The translations under genes and the position numbers were made by a program. The notes below the pieces were generated by a model. That model saw only the letters and a program-made list of their open reading frames with translations. It was not told the DNA's origin and ran no database searches. This document shows, piece by piece, positions 36,506-46,010 of a stretch of 64,000 nt of DNA. The first letter of the stretch is position 1, and each line of letters opens with the position of its first letter. The DNA is from Mucilaginibacter sabulilitoris (GTDB lineage Bacteria > Bacteroidota > Bacteroidia > Sphingobacteriales > Sphingobacteriaceae): NCBI RefSeq assembly GCF_034262375.1, contig NZ_CP139558.1, forward strand, positions 2,728,001-2,792,000, given 5' to 3'.

Positions 36506-37003
36506 ATGACCCGAATAGGCCTTTTATCTGATACCCACAGCTATCTTGACGATGCCGTTTTTAAGCATTTTGAAAATTGCGATGAAATATGGCATGCGGG
36601 CGATTTCGGAACTGTAGAACTGGCTGATAAACTGGCGGCATTTAAGCCGTTGAAAGGAGTTTACGGTAACATTGATGGAAAAGATGTAAGATTGGTTTAT
36701 CCCGAAAACTTGCGTTTTAACTGCGAAGGAGTTGATGTATGGATGACGCACATAGGGGGCTATCCAGGTAAATATAGTCCGGCTGTAAAAAAGGAGATCT
36801 ATTTGAATCCGCCAAAGCTGTTTATTTCAGGGCATTCGCATATATTAAAGGTAATGTCCGATAAGACCATCGGTTGCCTGCACCTTAATCCCGGAGCCGC
36901 CGGGCAGCAGGGGTGGCATAAAGTGCGCACCCTCATGCGTTTTAATATTGACGGCGATAAAATTCAGGACCTGCAGATTATTGAGCTGCAGGGGAGGTGG
37001 TGA
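36506..37003 (+). CDS. YfcE/MJ0936-type metallophosphoesterase
   Basis: A 165-residue phosphodiesterase of the YfcE family, starting MTRIGLLSDTHSYLDD; an upstream ATG at 36446 would add a stretch with no family match. The metal-binding motifs are SDTH, HAGDFG, YGNID, MTHIGG and SGHSH, in the expected order. It probably cleaves small phosphodiesters; the physiological substrate is unknown. Confidence 0.92.
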   Translation: MTRIGLLSDTHSYLDDAVFKHFENCDEIWHAGDFGTVELADKLAAFKPLKGVYGNIDGKDVRLVYPENLRFNCEGVDVWMTHIGGYPGKYSPAVKKEIYLNPPKLFISGHSHILKVMSDKTIGCLHLNPGAAGQQGWHKVRTLMRFNIDGDKIQDLQIIELQGRW

Positions 37004-37011
37004 AAAATCAA

Positions 37012-37089
37012 GGCTGTCATCCTGAGCTCGTCGAAGGATCGCGTGTACAGGCTTGCCAACCATGCTTCGACGAGCTCAGCATGACAGCC
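37012..37089. repeat. Palindromic repeat (CTCGTCGAAG type)
   Basis: GGCTGTCATCCTGAGCTCG and its mirrored form with GCTTCGACGAGCTCAG...GACAGCC enclose a 25-bp middle. It lies between convergent genes. Confidence 0.75.
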
Positions 37090-37090
37090 A

Positions 37091-37561
37091 TCACATCAAC
37101 CCCGTTTTCGCATTTTCTACCTCAAAAACAGAATCTATAAGAAGCGGTTTTTGTTTACCTGCAGCAACGGCCAGCTCATCACAACGCTCATTTTCTGGGT
37201 GACCGTTGTGACCGCGTACCCATGTAAATTTAATCTGGTGGTGTTTACTGATGTCAAGATAACGCAGCCAAAGGTCTTTGTTCTTTTTGCCGGCGAAACC
37301 TTTTTGCAGCCAGCCATTTAGCCAGCGTTTTTCAATGGCATCAATAACATATTTAGAATCGGAAAAGATCATGACCTGCTGGTTGGGCGTTTTTAAAGCC
37401 TCCAGTCCTTTAATTACCGCCAATAGCTCCATGCGGTTATTGGTGGTTTTGCGAAAACCTTCAGACAGTTCCTTATAGTGTTTGCCCGAACGCAATATCA
37501 CCCCATAACCACCCGGTCCCGGATTACCGCTCGACGCCCCGTCTGTAAAAATCTCGATCAT
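37091..37561 (-). CDS. rnhA: Ribonuclease HI
   Basis: A 156-residue enzyme that degrades the RNA of RNA-DNA hybrids. The start MIEIFTDGASSGNPGPGGYG is canonical; a frame opening 24 codons earlier lacks similarity. Catalytic residues: Asp7 in FTDGA, Glu in NRMELLAVIKGLEAL, Asp in FSDSKYV, and the C-terminal histidine/Asp pair in HPENERCDELA. It is complete. Confidence 0.95.
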   Translation of the reverse strand: MIEIFTDGASSGNPGPGGYGVILRSGKHYKELSEGFRKTTNNRMELLAVIKGLEALKTPNQQVMIFSDSKYVIDAIEKRWLNGWLQKGFAGKKNKDLWLRYLDISKHHQIKFTWVRGHNGHPENERCDELAVAAGKQKPLLIDSVFEVENAKTGLM

Positions 37562-37576
37562 GATGCAAATATAGTA

Positions 37577-37601
37577 AGCCCCCCGGCCCCTAAAGGGGGA
37601 G
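37577..37601. repeat. Inverted repeat copy left of the 37.7-kb hypothetical gene
   Basis: AGCCCCCCGGCCCCTAAAG followed by GGGGAG occurs here and in inverted orientation at 38480-38504, so the gene between is bracketed by two near-identical 25-bp units. Confidence 0.7.
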
Positions 37602-37659
37602 TGAAAAAAAAATTTATACGACCTATAATTCAAAAGCTCTTAATATTAGAATAGGTTTT

Positions 37660-38406
37660 TTAAATCGCTTTTAATTGTGGTTTTACTTTGGCATAGAAGT
37701 TTCTATAACTATGATGTTGCCTGAAGTCAGAATCGCCAGGAAAGCCACAGCTTTCCATACAGATCCTCAAATAATCAATAAAAGTTGTTTCGTTAGGCTC
37801 GTTCAAAAATAGACTATCTAAACTATCGTTTTCGGTGATTTGTAAAGAGTAGGCGGGTCCTCCGCTAATGTTATCTTTATGCAAGTAGTCCGCCGCTAGT
37901 TCTAAAGCAGGTATTTCATCGGATTCGAGCAAATCACTGATGTATTCTTTCCAATCGTCAGTAGTCACATATTTTACTATGTCGTCAAGACTGTCAATTT
38001 GAATAGGATCAGACCCTTCCCAAATTAAGTTTGGTTGGCTATTATAATCCCATGCAAAGTTGCAAGTACCTACAATTTTATAAAATAGCTTTAATGAAAG
38101 AGGAATTTTACCAAGATCGGCCACTGCATTTTCAAGGTCAGCAATTAACTCATCATTATTGGGTAAAGGGAGTACCAATGGTCTATCGGAATTACAGATA
38201 AATTCTTTTTTAAATACATAATTAATATTCCTTAATTCCTTATAAATAATTTGAAGATTAAAAGCCACTCTGTTAAATGTTTCGGTAAGCGTCGCATTTA
38301 CATCATCAAAGTGATTTAGGGTAAAAGCTTCTCCCTTTAAATCATAAATGTCCTGATATACAGAAGCCCCATCTTCTCCGCTTAAATAGCGCTCAACAAA
38401 TTTCAT
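37660..38406 (-). CDS. Hypothetical protein, 248 residues
   Basis: I recognise no family with certainty. The protein is acidic and has features reminiscent of SMI1/KNR4-like immunity or SUKH-type folds (LKLFYKIVGTCNFAW, IDSLDDIVKYV, YSLQITENDSLDSLF). No signal peptide or membrane segment is present, so it is cytoplasmic. It is bracketed by inverted copies of a CCCCCTAAAGGGGG repeat. No toxin gene is adjacent, so an immunity role is only a possibility. Confidence 0.65.
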   Translation of the reverse strand: MKFVERYLSGEDGASVYQDIYDLKGEAFTLNHFDDVNATLTETFNRVAFNLQIIYKELRNINYVFKKEFICNSDRPLVLPLPNNDELIADLENAVADLGKIPLSLKLFYKIVGTCNFAWDYNSQPNLIWEGSDPIQIDSLDDIVKYVTTDDWKEYISDLLESDEIPALELAADYLHKDNISGGPAYSLQITENDSLDSLFLNEPNETTFIDYLRICMESCGFPGDSDFRQHHSYRNFYAKVKPQLKAI

Positions 38407-38479
38407 AATAACTGAATATTAATATGATGCTATGTTAGCAAAAAATAACGGAATGATTTTACTAATAAATAATCAAAAG

Positions 38480-38504
38480 CTCCCCCTTTAGGGGGCCGGG
38501 GGGC
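38480..38504. repeat. Inverted repeat copy right of the 37.7-kb hypothetical gene
   Basis: Inverted copy of 37577-37601, next to the stop of the P-type ATPase. Confidence 0.7.
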
Positions 38505-40591
38505 TAAATCTTTTTGATTTTTAATCTCAATGAATTACCTATAACCACTACATCCGAGAACGCCATAGTGAAGGCACCTACCATTGGGTTTAAAAAGCCC
38601 AGGGCGGCAACGGGGATGGCTATAATATTGTAGGCAAAGGCCCAGAACAGGTTTTGCTTTATGGTAAGCAGCGTATGCTGGCTGATCTGCAAAAATTTAA
38701 TAACCGAATGCAGATCGGTATTCAGGAGCACCACACTGGCCGATTGTATAGCCACGTGACTGGCATCGTTCATAGAAACGCCTACATCGGCTTTGGTTAG
38801 TGCAGGCGCATCGTTTATGCCGTCGCCTATCATAATGGTTTTGCCTTTTTGGTTATAAATGTCAATAACCTTTAACTTTTCGTCCGGCAGTTTTTCGGCA
38901 TGCACGACCTTAATACCAATGGCAGCAGCGACCTTTAGGCAGCGGTCTTTTTTATCACCGCTTAGCAGAACGGGTTTAATACCCATTTCTTTAAGTTTGG
39001 CTATCAGTGCTTCGGTTTCAGGTTTTATCTCGTCGTCAATAGCTATTTGTGCCAGCAGCTTTTGGTTTTTATACAACGATAGGTTAAAGTGCGATTCATT
39101 GCCGGCTTTGGCTGTTCCCAGGAAATAATTATTACCGTCTACATCTTCAGCGCGCATGCCCAGTCCTTTTTCTTCACGGGCTGTTTTCAATATTATTTTT
39201 TGATTGGGCAATTTTTTTAATCCGTTTACCAGAGAACGGGCAATAGGATGGTTTGATCTTTCTTCAATAGCTAAAATAATACCCCTAACCAGTTTCACAT
39301 CAACACCGGGCTCGGCCTTGATATCATTAATATTGAACTTGCCGGTGGTTAAGGTTCCTGTTTTATCAAATACCACATATTTGGTATTAGCCACCGCTTC
39401 AATAGTGTCGCCGCCTTTAATCAGGATACCGTTTTTAGCAGCACGCCCCAGGCCAACCATTACCGCTGTGGGTGTGGCCAGACCCATGGCACAGGGGCAT
39501 GATATTACCATTACTGCTATAGCATTCATTAGCGCGTGCTGAATACCAGCCCCGCCGACATAGTAAGTGAGTATAAAAGTAAGCAGCGCTATGGTCAGTA
39601 CCGCCGGAACAAATATGCCAGCCACTTTATCGCCCAGTTTTTGAATAGGGGGTTTGGCAGCCTGCGCTTTTTTCATGAGGTCGATAATTTGCGACAGGAT
39701 AGTATTGGAACCTACTTTGGTGGCCAGCATGTGTATATTGCCGCTAAGTAGTATGGTGCCTCCTATAACTTTATCGTATTTTTCTTTTTCTACCGGTAAA
39801 CTTTCGCCGGTGAGCATGGCTTCATCAACAGAGGCGCTGCCCGAAAGTATTTCGCCGTCAACAGGTATTTTGTCGCCCTGGTTAACCAGCAGGGTATCGC
39901 CGGGGCGTACCTCCTTAGTACTGATCACCTCTACACTGCCGTTGATAACCCGGTTTGCATTAACCTGCTGAAATTTGATCAGGTCTTTTACCGCCGAAGT
40001 GGTTTGGGTAACAGATCGTTTTTCGAATACATTGCCCAATAGCACCAGCGTAATAATGGTGGCGCAGGTTTCATAAAATTGATATTGCTCACCCAGGTTT
40101 TGAATAGTACCCACCAGGCTATATATAAATGCCGAAGTAGAGCCTATAAATATCAGCACATCCATATTTGGGGTACCACCTTTAACCGAACTCCAGGCAC
40201 TTTTGCCAAAATGAAGGCAGCCCACCATAAACACAGGCAGGCATAATATTAACTGTATTATTGGCTGATGTAAAAAGCGCCAGGGTAATACCATGCCAAG
40301 CAGTAGCGGCGCGGTAAACAAGGTGCAGAAAATGAATTTGTTCTCTATTTTTTCGTAAAATGCGGGCGAATGCTGGGCAATATCATCAATAACCTTAAAA
40401 CCCAGATTTTCTATTTCTTTTTTTATTTCCGGCAGTTTGGCGCTGTCGTCGGTTGAGAATTTTACTTCTTCGCTGGCAAAATCGACCAGGATATTATGTA
40501 AGCCTTTTTTTTCGAGGAGTTTATGTACAGATAGTGCGCAATTATTACAATGCATTCCTGTTACATTCAGTTCAATTAATTGCTCAGCCAT
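38504..40591 (-). CDS. copA: Heavy-metal P-type ATPase (copper-type, CopA-like)
   Basis: A 695-residue P1B ATPase. A single N-terminal heavy-metal-associated domain has [15 protein letters not shown] at residues 12-26. Membrane helices follow, with the actuator TGE in MLTGESLP, the ion-binding [10 protein letters not shown] near 365, the phosphorylation site DKTGTLTTG near 410 and the hinge [16 protein letters not shown]. The CPC motif indicates Cu(I) (or Ag) export. No chaperone or regulator gene is next to it. A tRNA-His gene lies about 115 bp upstream, in the other direction. Confidence 0.93.
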   Translation of the reverse strand: MAEQLIELNVTGMHCNNCALSVHKLLEKKGLHNILVDFASEEVKFSTDDSAKLPEIKKEIENLGFKVIDDIAQHSPAFYEKIENKFIFCTLFTAPLLLGMVLPWRFLHQPIIQLILCLPVFMVGCLHFGKSAWSSVKGGTPNMDVLIFIGSTSAFIYSLVGTIQNLGEQYQFYETCATIITLVLLGNVFEKRSVTQTTSAVKDLIKFQQVNANRVINGSVEVISTKEVRPGDTLLVNQGDKIPVDGEILSGSASVDEAMLTGESLPVEKEKYDKVIGGTILLSGNIHMLATKVGSNTILSQIIDLMKKAQAAKPPIQKLGDKVAGIFVPAVLTIALLTFILTYYVGGAGIQHALMNAIAVMVISCPCAMGLATPTAVMVGLGRAAKNGILIKGGDTIEAVANTKYVVFDKTGTLTTGKFNINDIKAEPGVDVKLVRGIILAIEERSNHPIARSLVNGLKKLPNQKIILKTAREEKGLGMRAEDVDGNNYFLGTAKAGNESHFNLSLYKNQKLLAQIAIDDEIKPETEALIAKLKEMGIKPVLLSGDKKDRCLKVAAAIGIKVVHAEKLPDEKLKVIDIYNQKGKTIMIGDGINDAPALTKADVGVSMNDASHVAIQSASVVLLNTDLHSVIKFLQISQHTLLTIKQNLFWAFAYNIIAIPVAALGFLNPMVGAFTMAFSDVVVIGNSLRLKIKKI

Positions 40592-40706
40592 AATTACAAA
40601 TTTAGTGATTAATTAAAATCGTTCTAAATTAAACGGGTAAGCCGAATGTAATTTTAAAAAGAGTTTGCAAATCGGCATAAGATTTCTATTTTTGCACTCT
40701 CCAAAC

Positions 40707-40781
40707 GGTAGATGTAGCTCAGTTGGTTAGAGCATCGGTTTGTGGTACCGAGGGTCGTGGGTTCGAGCCCCATCATTTACC
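40707..40781 (+). tRNA. tRNA-His (anticodon GTG)
   Basis: The acceptor stem GTAGATG (40708-40714) pairs with CATTTAC (40774-40780). The extra G at 40707 faces the discriminator C at 40781, the hallmark of tRNA-His. The anticodon stem TCGGT/ACCGA holds GTG at 40742-40744, and the T-arm is CGTGGGTTCGAGCCCCAT-like. CCA is not encoded. It lies beside the serine-recombinase element. Confidence 0.97.
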
Positions 40782-40785
40782 CTTA

Positions 40786-40818
40786 AAGAGGTAGTCAGTT
40801 TTTGGTTACCTCTTTTTT
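40786..40818 (+). terminator. tRNA-His terminator
   Basis: AAGAGGTA / TACCTCTT with a 13-nt loop, followed by T-run, immediately after the tRNA. Confidence 0.85.
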
Positions 40819-40974
40819 ATTCACTGTAACTTATTGTAAATTAACATTCTAACGGTATTTTTTGCCACCAAAAAGGCGGTTCGAAGTTTTTGACGTTTTT
40901 TTAAGAGTTTTCTTTAATTATAAAAAAAGCGAATATTGAAGCAATAAACGCCTGTTTGCTGGTTCGAATACTCC

Positions 40975-41172
40975 TTAAGGTCTTGGATCCATTTGTTGAT
41001 CATCTTTATGTAGATTATATGTTTTAGCAATCAGATATAAAAAATCCAATATTTCTTTGGCTTGATCTTCATTTACTCGAATGTCATTCTGGTTTAAAAT
41101 CCTAATTGCAGTATTAATAGAAATCTTTCTGGTGTAAAAAGCTTTGGAGTACTTTGTCGAAAATTCTTGCAT
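40975..41172 (-). CDS. Small serine-recombinase-associated protein
   Basis: A 65-residue helical protein (ISINTAIRILNQNDIRVNEDQAKEILDFLYLIAKTYN). I remember very similar small ORFs directly downstream of large serine recombinases in Bacteroidota; databases sometimes give them misleading transporter names. It follows the recombinase in the same direction 38 bp away and may be a directionality factor or accessory protein (inference). Confidence 0.65.
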   Translation of the reverse strand: MQEFSTKYSKAFYTRKISINTAIRILNQNDIRVNEDQAKEILDFLYLIAKTYNLHKDDQQMDPRP

Positions 41173-41210
41173 TATTAAATATTTTGTAAATAATGGACGT
41201 ATGGGCAGTG

Positions 41211-42689
41211 CTATCTTGCAGAGTTTGGATTGTAAATAATAATCTTAGACAATCCTGGATCAATTTGTAGGAAATTGAGGTTTCCAGTTAGTGGGTTTAT
41301 CGATGTGGGTTGCAACTGGCTAATAATTTGCCGCTGTGATACTATATCTTGGTTTTTGTACGAGAATAAGATATCAGGGTTAAAGCACAGCCATTCTTTT
41401 TCTGAATCAATTTCATTTTTACTGATTTTTTGATTTAGTTCAATTAGCCTTTCATTTAAGAAATATGATTTTTCTTTTTGTTCTCTTTTTAAACTGTGGA
41501 AGTCTTCATAGTCTATCTTGTCCTCGACAAGCAATTTTCTCACCCGCAACATAAATGCTTCTTGTTTAGAGAACTCATTAAATAAAGCTTCTCGCTCTTT
41601 TAATAATTTTTTTCTTGCTGTAAAAATATTTTCGTCTTCCAAAATAAGTTTGAACAGTTCAAGAACCCCTGGTGCAACCTGAATATTTTTCAAATGCATC
41701 TCGTAATCTTTTTCCAATTCATCTGCTTTAAATCGAACTTTACATTTAGGGGAGTAACAATGGTAATAACGATATTTTGCATTTCTTCCTGTAGATATAC
41801 TCCCCGTTAGCCTGCGAGCACAGTTTGGACAGGTTAAAAATCCGCGTAAAGGAAACAGGGGTTTCATACTCTGCTTTATACCTCGTTGTCTGCGCCTGCT
41901 AATTAATAGTGCCTGGACGGTCTCAAATAGCTCCTCTGAAATAAGAGGCTCATGAATCCCTTTTATTAATTGCATATCTTCACTCTTGCTGGCAGCTATG
42001 GTTATAAAACCACAGTAAATGGGATTTCGAAGTAACCGTCGAACGTTTTCTTTATATCTGAGGCCATTCAAACTAGCCATTTTTGCGACTTGATTAATGG
42101 TATAATTTCCTGTTGCAAATTGTTCGAATGACCATTTGACGTGATCCGCTTCGGGTTGTTTTGGCAAAATAAACTTCATACCATCGGGTGTAGCTACATT
42201 TTGATAACCAATAGGTGCCTTTCCGGCATACCTGCCCATTTTTTTTGCTCTTCTTAATCCATCCGAAGTGTTTTTGCCACGTCGGCTATTTTCAGCCTGC
42301 GGAATCGATAAATAGATAGCAAGTATTACTATAGCTTCAGGAACCTCAAAGTCAATTGGTTGATCGATGGCCATAGCTTGAATATTCAGATCCTTAAGTA
42401 TTTCGATCATCTGATACGCGTATTGAATATTGCGACTGAAACGATCCCACTTAAGAAATAGAACATTACCTGGAGGGCTGTTCTTATTTTTCTTGATCGT
42501 TTTGATAAGCTTTTTCCATTCCGGGCGGTTAAAATCTTTTGCAGAGTGGTCTTCTCGAAAAACTCCGGATACCTGAATGTTATTTGTCGCGCAATATTCT
42601 AAAAGACGTTCTTCTTGTTCAATAAGAGAATAGCCTCGGCGCCTTTGTTCATCGGTACTTACTCGAACATAGATATAGGCTGATTTCAT
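41211..42689 (-). CDS. Large serine recombinase
   Basis: A 492-residue site-specific recombinase. The N-terminal resolvase domain starts YIYVRVSTDEQRRRGYS with nucleophile Ser11, and Arg residues in KWDRFSRNIQYAY near 85. A recombinase domain (about 160-260) is followed by a zinc ribbon with CPNCARRLTGS and CYSPKC near 285-315 and a C-terminal coiled coil (about 350-440). It integrates or excises the accessory region, and its attachment site is expected near 40.8-42.7 kb. No partner site could be located by eye. Confidence 0.92.
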   Translation of the reverse strand: MKSAYIYVRVSTDEQRRRGYSLIEQEERLLEYCATNNIQVSGVFREDHSAKDFNRPEWKKLIKTIKKNKNSPPGNVLFLKWDRFSRNIQYAYQMIEILKDLNIQAMAIDQPIDFEVPEAIVILAIYLSIPQAENSRRGKNTSDGLRRAKKMGRYAGKAPIGYQNVATPDGMKFILPKQPEADHVKWSFEQFATGNYTINQVAKMASLNGLRYKENVRRLLRNPIYCGFITIAASKSEDMQLIKGIHEPLISEELFETVQALLISRRRQRGIKQSMKPLFPLRGFLTCPNCARRLTGSISTGRNAKYRYYHCYSPKCKVRFKADELEKDYEMHLKNIQVAPGVLELFKLILEDENIFTARKKLLKEREALFNEFSKQEAFMLRVRKLLVEDKIDYEDFHSLKREQKEKSYFLNERLIELNQKISKNEIDSEKEWLCFNPDILFSYKNQDIVSQRQIISQLQPTSINPLTGNLNFLQIDPGLSKIIIYNPNSAR

Positions 42690-42957
42690 GGTAATGTAAT
42701 AAGATGCTTTTTTAAGTTATATAATTTCAACTAGTGATTATAGATTTGATGTTTCATTAAAAAAAATTACGATACAATTCTGACGAATTTATACAGGTTG
42801 TATTTGTGCTTGTAAATAATAATGATTTCGTCATCATTTGCAATTCGAGAAGGATATATCTCTCTAATTATTGAGGGGCTACTTTACTTTATAAGTTAAG
42901 AAAAGAAGCAAAAGAAAGGTATATTCAATTCACCAATATTTTCATTATTTGAAGACG

Positions 42958-43941
42958 ATGAGTGAAGAAACAACATTACCAATCAGGTGCCTTTACGATG
43001 AGATCACTAATTTCTTTGAAGCTAAAGAGCTTGCGGGGAAGTTAAACCAAGCTATTATGAGCAACCAGTTGAGCCGGGGCATTTTCATCGACCCGTATCC
43101 GGCGAAACTGGAAGCGCCATTTGCGGATTTTGATGACCGGGGAATTAAACTACAGGCTACTTACTTAGCGTACCTGTGGTGTCTATGTTATGTGATGATA
43201 GCCTTTCAACAAATGACTATCGACCAGGCTGAAGAAGAAATTATCAGTTTAAGTCGTTCACCGGAATGTCTACAGTTAAATGAAATGTTTGAATGGGCGA
43301 TATCTTTGGCTGAAAGTTATTCGGATTGGCCTCAACATTTTCCAAACCCGGAACAACGAGGCCAAAGAATTGTACAAGCTAACGCCTTGTTTCTTTTTGC
43401 GGTGCGCTACCTCATGTACCATGAAGTAGGTCATTTGCTGTTACACAGTAATTCTGCCGCCTTCCTTTATGAAAAATATCGGCTGAAGCAATTTAGCAAG
43501 GATGACAGCAGGCGATTGACAAATATGGAGATACAGGCGGATGACTATGCCATTGATTTGCTTTTGGGTATTTCGGCCACCGAAGAGGCCCGATATATGA
43601 ATATGATCGGTGCGGCTGTTGTACAGGTAGCAGGTTTGTTTACTCTGAAAGATGACGACATAAGGGGCGGCTATACACATCCGGATATTGATGTACGTTT
43701 AAAGCGGCTTGCCAAACGTGCGGTATTTGACCAGCAGGTGCATGAGCTATTTTTTGATGTGACCATTTCCATAGGCTGGCAGGTGTTCTTCCATCGTTTT
43801 CGTGTACCATTCCTGCCCGCAGATAAAGCCGCCTGGCGCTTAACGGATTTCAGTGACCTGTTCAAGCTCATCGATCAAAAAGTCTGTGAAAGGAAATCAC
43901 ACTATCACCAATCCGAACCGTTATTGTTTTTCAGAAAATAA
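42958..43941 (+). CDS. HExxH metallopeptidase-like protein, Lit/U49-like
   Basis: A 327-residue protein starting MSEETTLPIRC; a TTG three codons upstream is less likely. A zinc-protease motif HEVGHLLLH lies at residues 155-163, followed by NMEIQADDYAIDLLL near 189, a plausible site for the third metal ligand. This arrangement resembles the Lit (peptidase U49) phage-exclusion family, which in E. coli cleaves elongation factor Tu after phage T4 infection. The resemblance is by motif and layout only. It is the first cargo gene after the recombinase. Confidence 0.7.
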   Translation: MSEETTLPIRCLYDEITNFFEAKELAGKLNQAIMSNQLSRGIFIDPYPAKLEAPFADFDDRGIKLQATYLAYLWCLCYVMIAFQQMTIDQAEEEIISLSRSPECLQLNEMFEWAISLAESYSDWPQHFPNPEQRGQRIVQANALFLFAVRYLMYHEVGHLLLHSNSAAFLYEKYRLKQFSKDDSRRLTNMEIQADDYAIDLLLGISATEEARYMNMIGAAVVQVAGLFTLKDDDIRGGYTHPDIDVRLKRLAKRAVFDQQVHELFFDVTISIGWQVFFHRFRVPFLPADKAAWRLTDFSDLFKLIDQKVCERKSHYHQSEPLLFFRK

Positions 43942-43968
43942 TAAGGTGCGAATCTTTTGCGTAATAAT

Positions 43969-44823
43969 TTATGATATCTGGTAAATCCGTCTTTCATTAT
44001 CCGCGGTTTCGTCACCAAGTATCAGCCGGTATTTTGGACGGAATGCGTCATTATTACTATTTTCAGCCGCCCGGCCTGCTTTTTTTTTCCAATCTCCCGA
44101 TTGGATAAACCCGATGGTACCGCGACGTGAGTGCTCCCAATTCCTGTTCTGAGTAATGTCCCTGATATTATAATAAGTTAAATCGTAATTGAGGGAGAAG
44201 GAATTCATATTCATCAAGCCATTAATCATATCACAAACCTGTACATGTAATGGCTTTGCCGGGTGAGGGTGAAGGCTGTTAAACGTTGGCGCATTGAGCG
44301 GGTTCCCGGATAATCGCCTTTCTTCAAGTATGTTGAGAAATGGATTGGCTTCCGTAAAGGTTATGCCATATCGTTCCTGATGTACAATTTTCTTAAAGGC
44401 TTCATTTTGCGCTTCACGAGGTATATAATTGTAAAACAGATAGGCAGGAATTCCCCCTAAGTCTTTTGCATAATCGCAAAGCAAACTGATTTGCCTTGAT
44501 GCGTTCACCGTATGCCAGAAATGTTCGTACCGATATTCTTTATTGGTTATTTTTGCCTGGCAGGGAAGCAACAAAAACCCATCCCCTGTATTGACAAATA
44601 TCTCCATGTCATTCCCGTTCACATTTTCTTTTCTTGACTGGAATAATCTGATAGGGTGATTGTTAGCAGTTATGTCGCTTTCTATATTGTAAACCAACTG
44701 TTCAGTGATAGTCGTTTCGCTCATACGTTCAATCCTGGCCCGGTTAAACTTGATCATGTTCCAGGCCTTAACACTTTCGTTTAGGAGCAGGTCACATATG
44801 GCTTGTGTTTGGATTTCGGTCAC
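43969..44823 (-). CDS. Hypothetical protein with possible PD-(D/E)XK nuclease core
   Basis: A 284-residue cytoplasmic protein of unknown family. Residues E41, D72-x-E74 and Q89-A-K91 (NDMEIFV ... LLPCQAK) are spaced like the acidic triad and Gln/Lys of PD-(D/E)XK nucleases. It is reminiscent of DUF6615-type proteins, though I cannot verify that. Its start is divergent from the gene at 44924 and its stop convergent with the Lit-like gene, so the three form a compact block. Confidence 0.6.
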   Translation of the reverse strand: MTEIQTQAICDLLLNESVKAWNMIKFNRARIERMSETTITEQLVYNIESDITANNHPIRLFQSRKENVNGNDMEIFVNTGDGFLLLPCQAKITNKEYRYEHFWHTVNASRQISLLCDYAKDLGGIPAYLFYNYIPREAQNEAFKKIVHQERYGITFTEANPFLNILEERRLSGNPLNAPTFNSLHPHPAKPLHVQVCDMINGLMNMNSFSLNYDLTYYNIRDITQNRNWEHSRRGTIGFIQSGDWKKKAGRAAENSNNDAFRPKYRLILGDETADNERRIYQIS

Positions 44824-44923
44824 GGTAATATATTGGTTGAGGTTATCAATAAATATGAAAAGATAAAAATAATATATTTTTAAACAGTACGTATCTTAGT
44901 GGAAATTAACCGAACCTATCCTT

Positions 44924-45982
44924 ATGCCTGAGTTAACAGATTTTCAAAAACAATATTTAGAATCTTTACGCATAGAAGAAGCCGAACAATTAGCGGCTAA
45001 CTCGGAAATTATAAACAAGTTTAAGGATCAGTTAGCGCAAAATGGCATATCCTTAACTGACGATAATTTTAAATACTATCAGACATCCGGTATCATAGCA
45101 AATTATCCGGGTATAATCAGTGTGTTAAACGATACATTAGTTAAAGACAAGGAAGGGTTATTACGTTATGATGTCCTTATCAATGAATTTCAAAGAAAGC
45201 CTTTTGCCGCAGGTTATTTGTACGCCGATGAATTTGCATTAATGGCGCATCATTATTTCAGACGGGGTTATCATCCGATCAATAGCTTTTCACCATGTTT
45301 TATTGAATTATTTTGGGGCCTAAAGGATAATCAGATTGAAAAATACATTGCGCTTGATTCCGACAGTGTTCGCGTGGATATCAATGGCCATGGAATGTTT
45401 GAACGCGATACCTGGTTTGGCGCAAATTTTGACAAAGAGATTGCCAGTATAGCGGATGATATCGTAAAGCTGCGCCCGCCATTGGATTTAAAGGCTTCAT
45501 TAGTATCCTTCTTTTTTGCAAATGCTTATAGTCTGGATATTAAATGGGTGACAAAAGAGGGGATAAAGACTTTCCAGGCGGAGGAGTTTAAAACGGAAGA
45601 GGTAACCATAACCAAAGGTGGTGAAGAATATTTTCCGGCGAGGTATATCCACGCTGAATATGATTTAGAAAAAAAAGTTTTCAGGCATTTCGATGGGGCT
45701 ATTCATTTTTATACGCTGGACGAATATATTGCCCGCAGGGATTCAGACTTTAATTACAACATGAAAAATGCTAATCAAATTAAAACAATTTCCCAGAAGT
45801 TGTTTAAGATGAATGGCATTGTACCTGTCGAAAAATGGATTGAGTTTACAAGTCACTTTTTTACGGGAAACCCTTTAATAATCGAATATTTTGAAGGAGA
45901 ATATCCTCAGCACATCAAAGAAATGCTTGAAAAGGTTAAATATTTACATCAACATAATCGGAAAGATAGTTTACTGAGTTAA
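44924..45982 (+). CDS. Hypothetical protein, 352 residues
   Basis: I recognise no family. The N-terminus is helical and acidic (DFQKQYLESLRIEEAEQLAANSEIINKF), the middle is mixed with many aromatic residues, and the end is helical (EMLEKVKYLHQHN). No signal peptide or transmembrane helix is present. The gene diverges from the putative nuclease (100 bp spacer), and a decayed gene follows 28 bp downstream, which may once have formed an operon. Confidence 0.75.
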   Translation: MPELTDFQKQYLESLRIEEAEQLAANSEIINKFKDQLAQNGISLTDDNFKYYQTSGIIANYPGIISVLNDTLVKDKEGLLRYDVLINEFQRKPFAAGYLYADEFALMAHHYFRRGYHPINSFSPCFIELFWGLKDNQIEKYIALDSDSVRVDINGHGMFERDTWFGANFDKEIASIADDIVKLRPPLDLKASLVSFFFANAYSLDIKWVTKEGIKTFQAEEFKTEEVTITKGGEEYFPARYIHAEYDLEKKVFRHFDGAIHFYTLDEYIARRDSDFNYNMKNANQIKTISQKLFKMNGIVPVEKWIEFTSHFFTGNPLIIEYFEGEYPQHIKEMLEKVKYLHQHNRKDSLLS

Positions 45983-46010
45983 CGATTTTGTTACATTATG
46001 ATTTAAAGCA

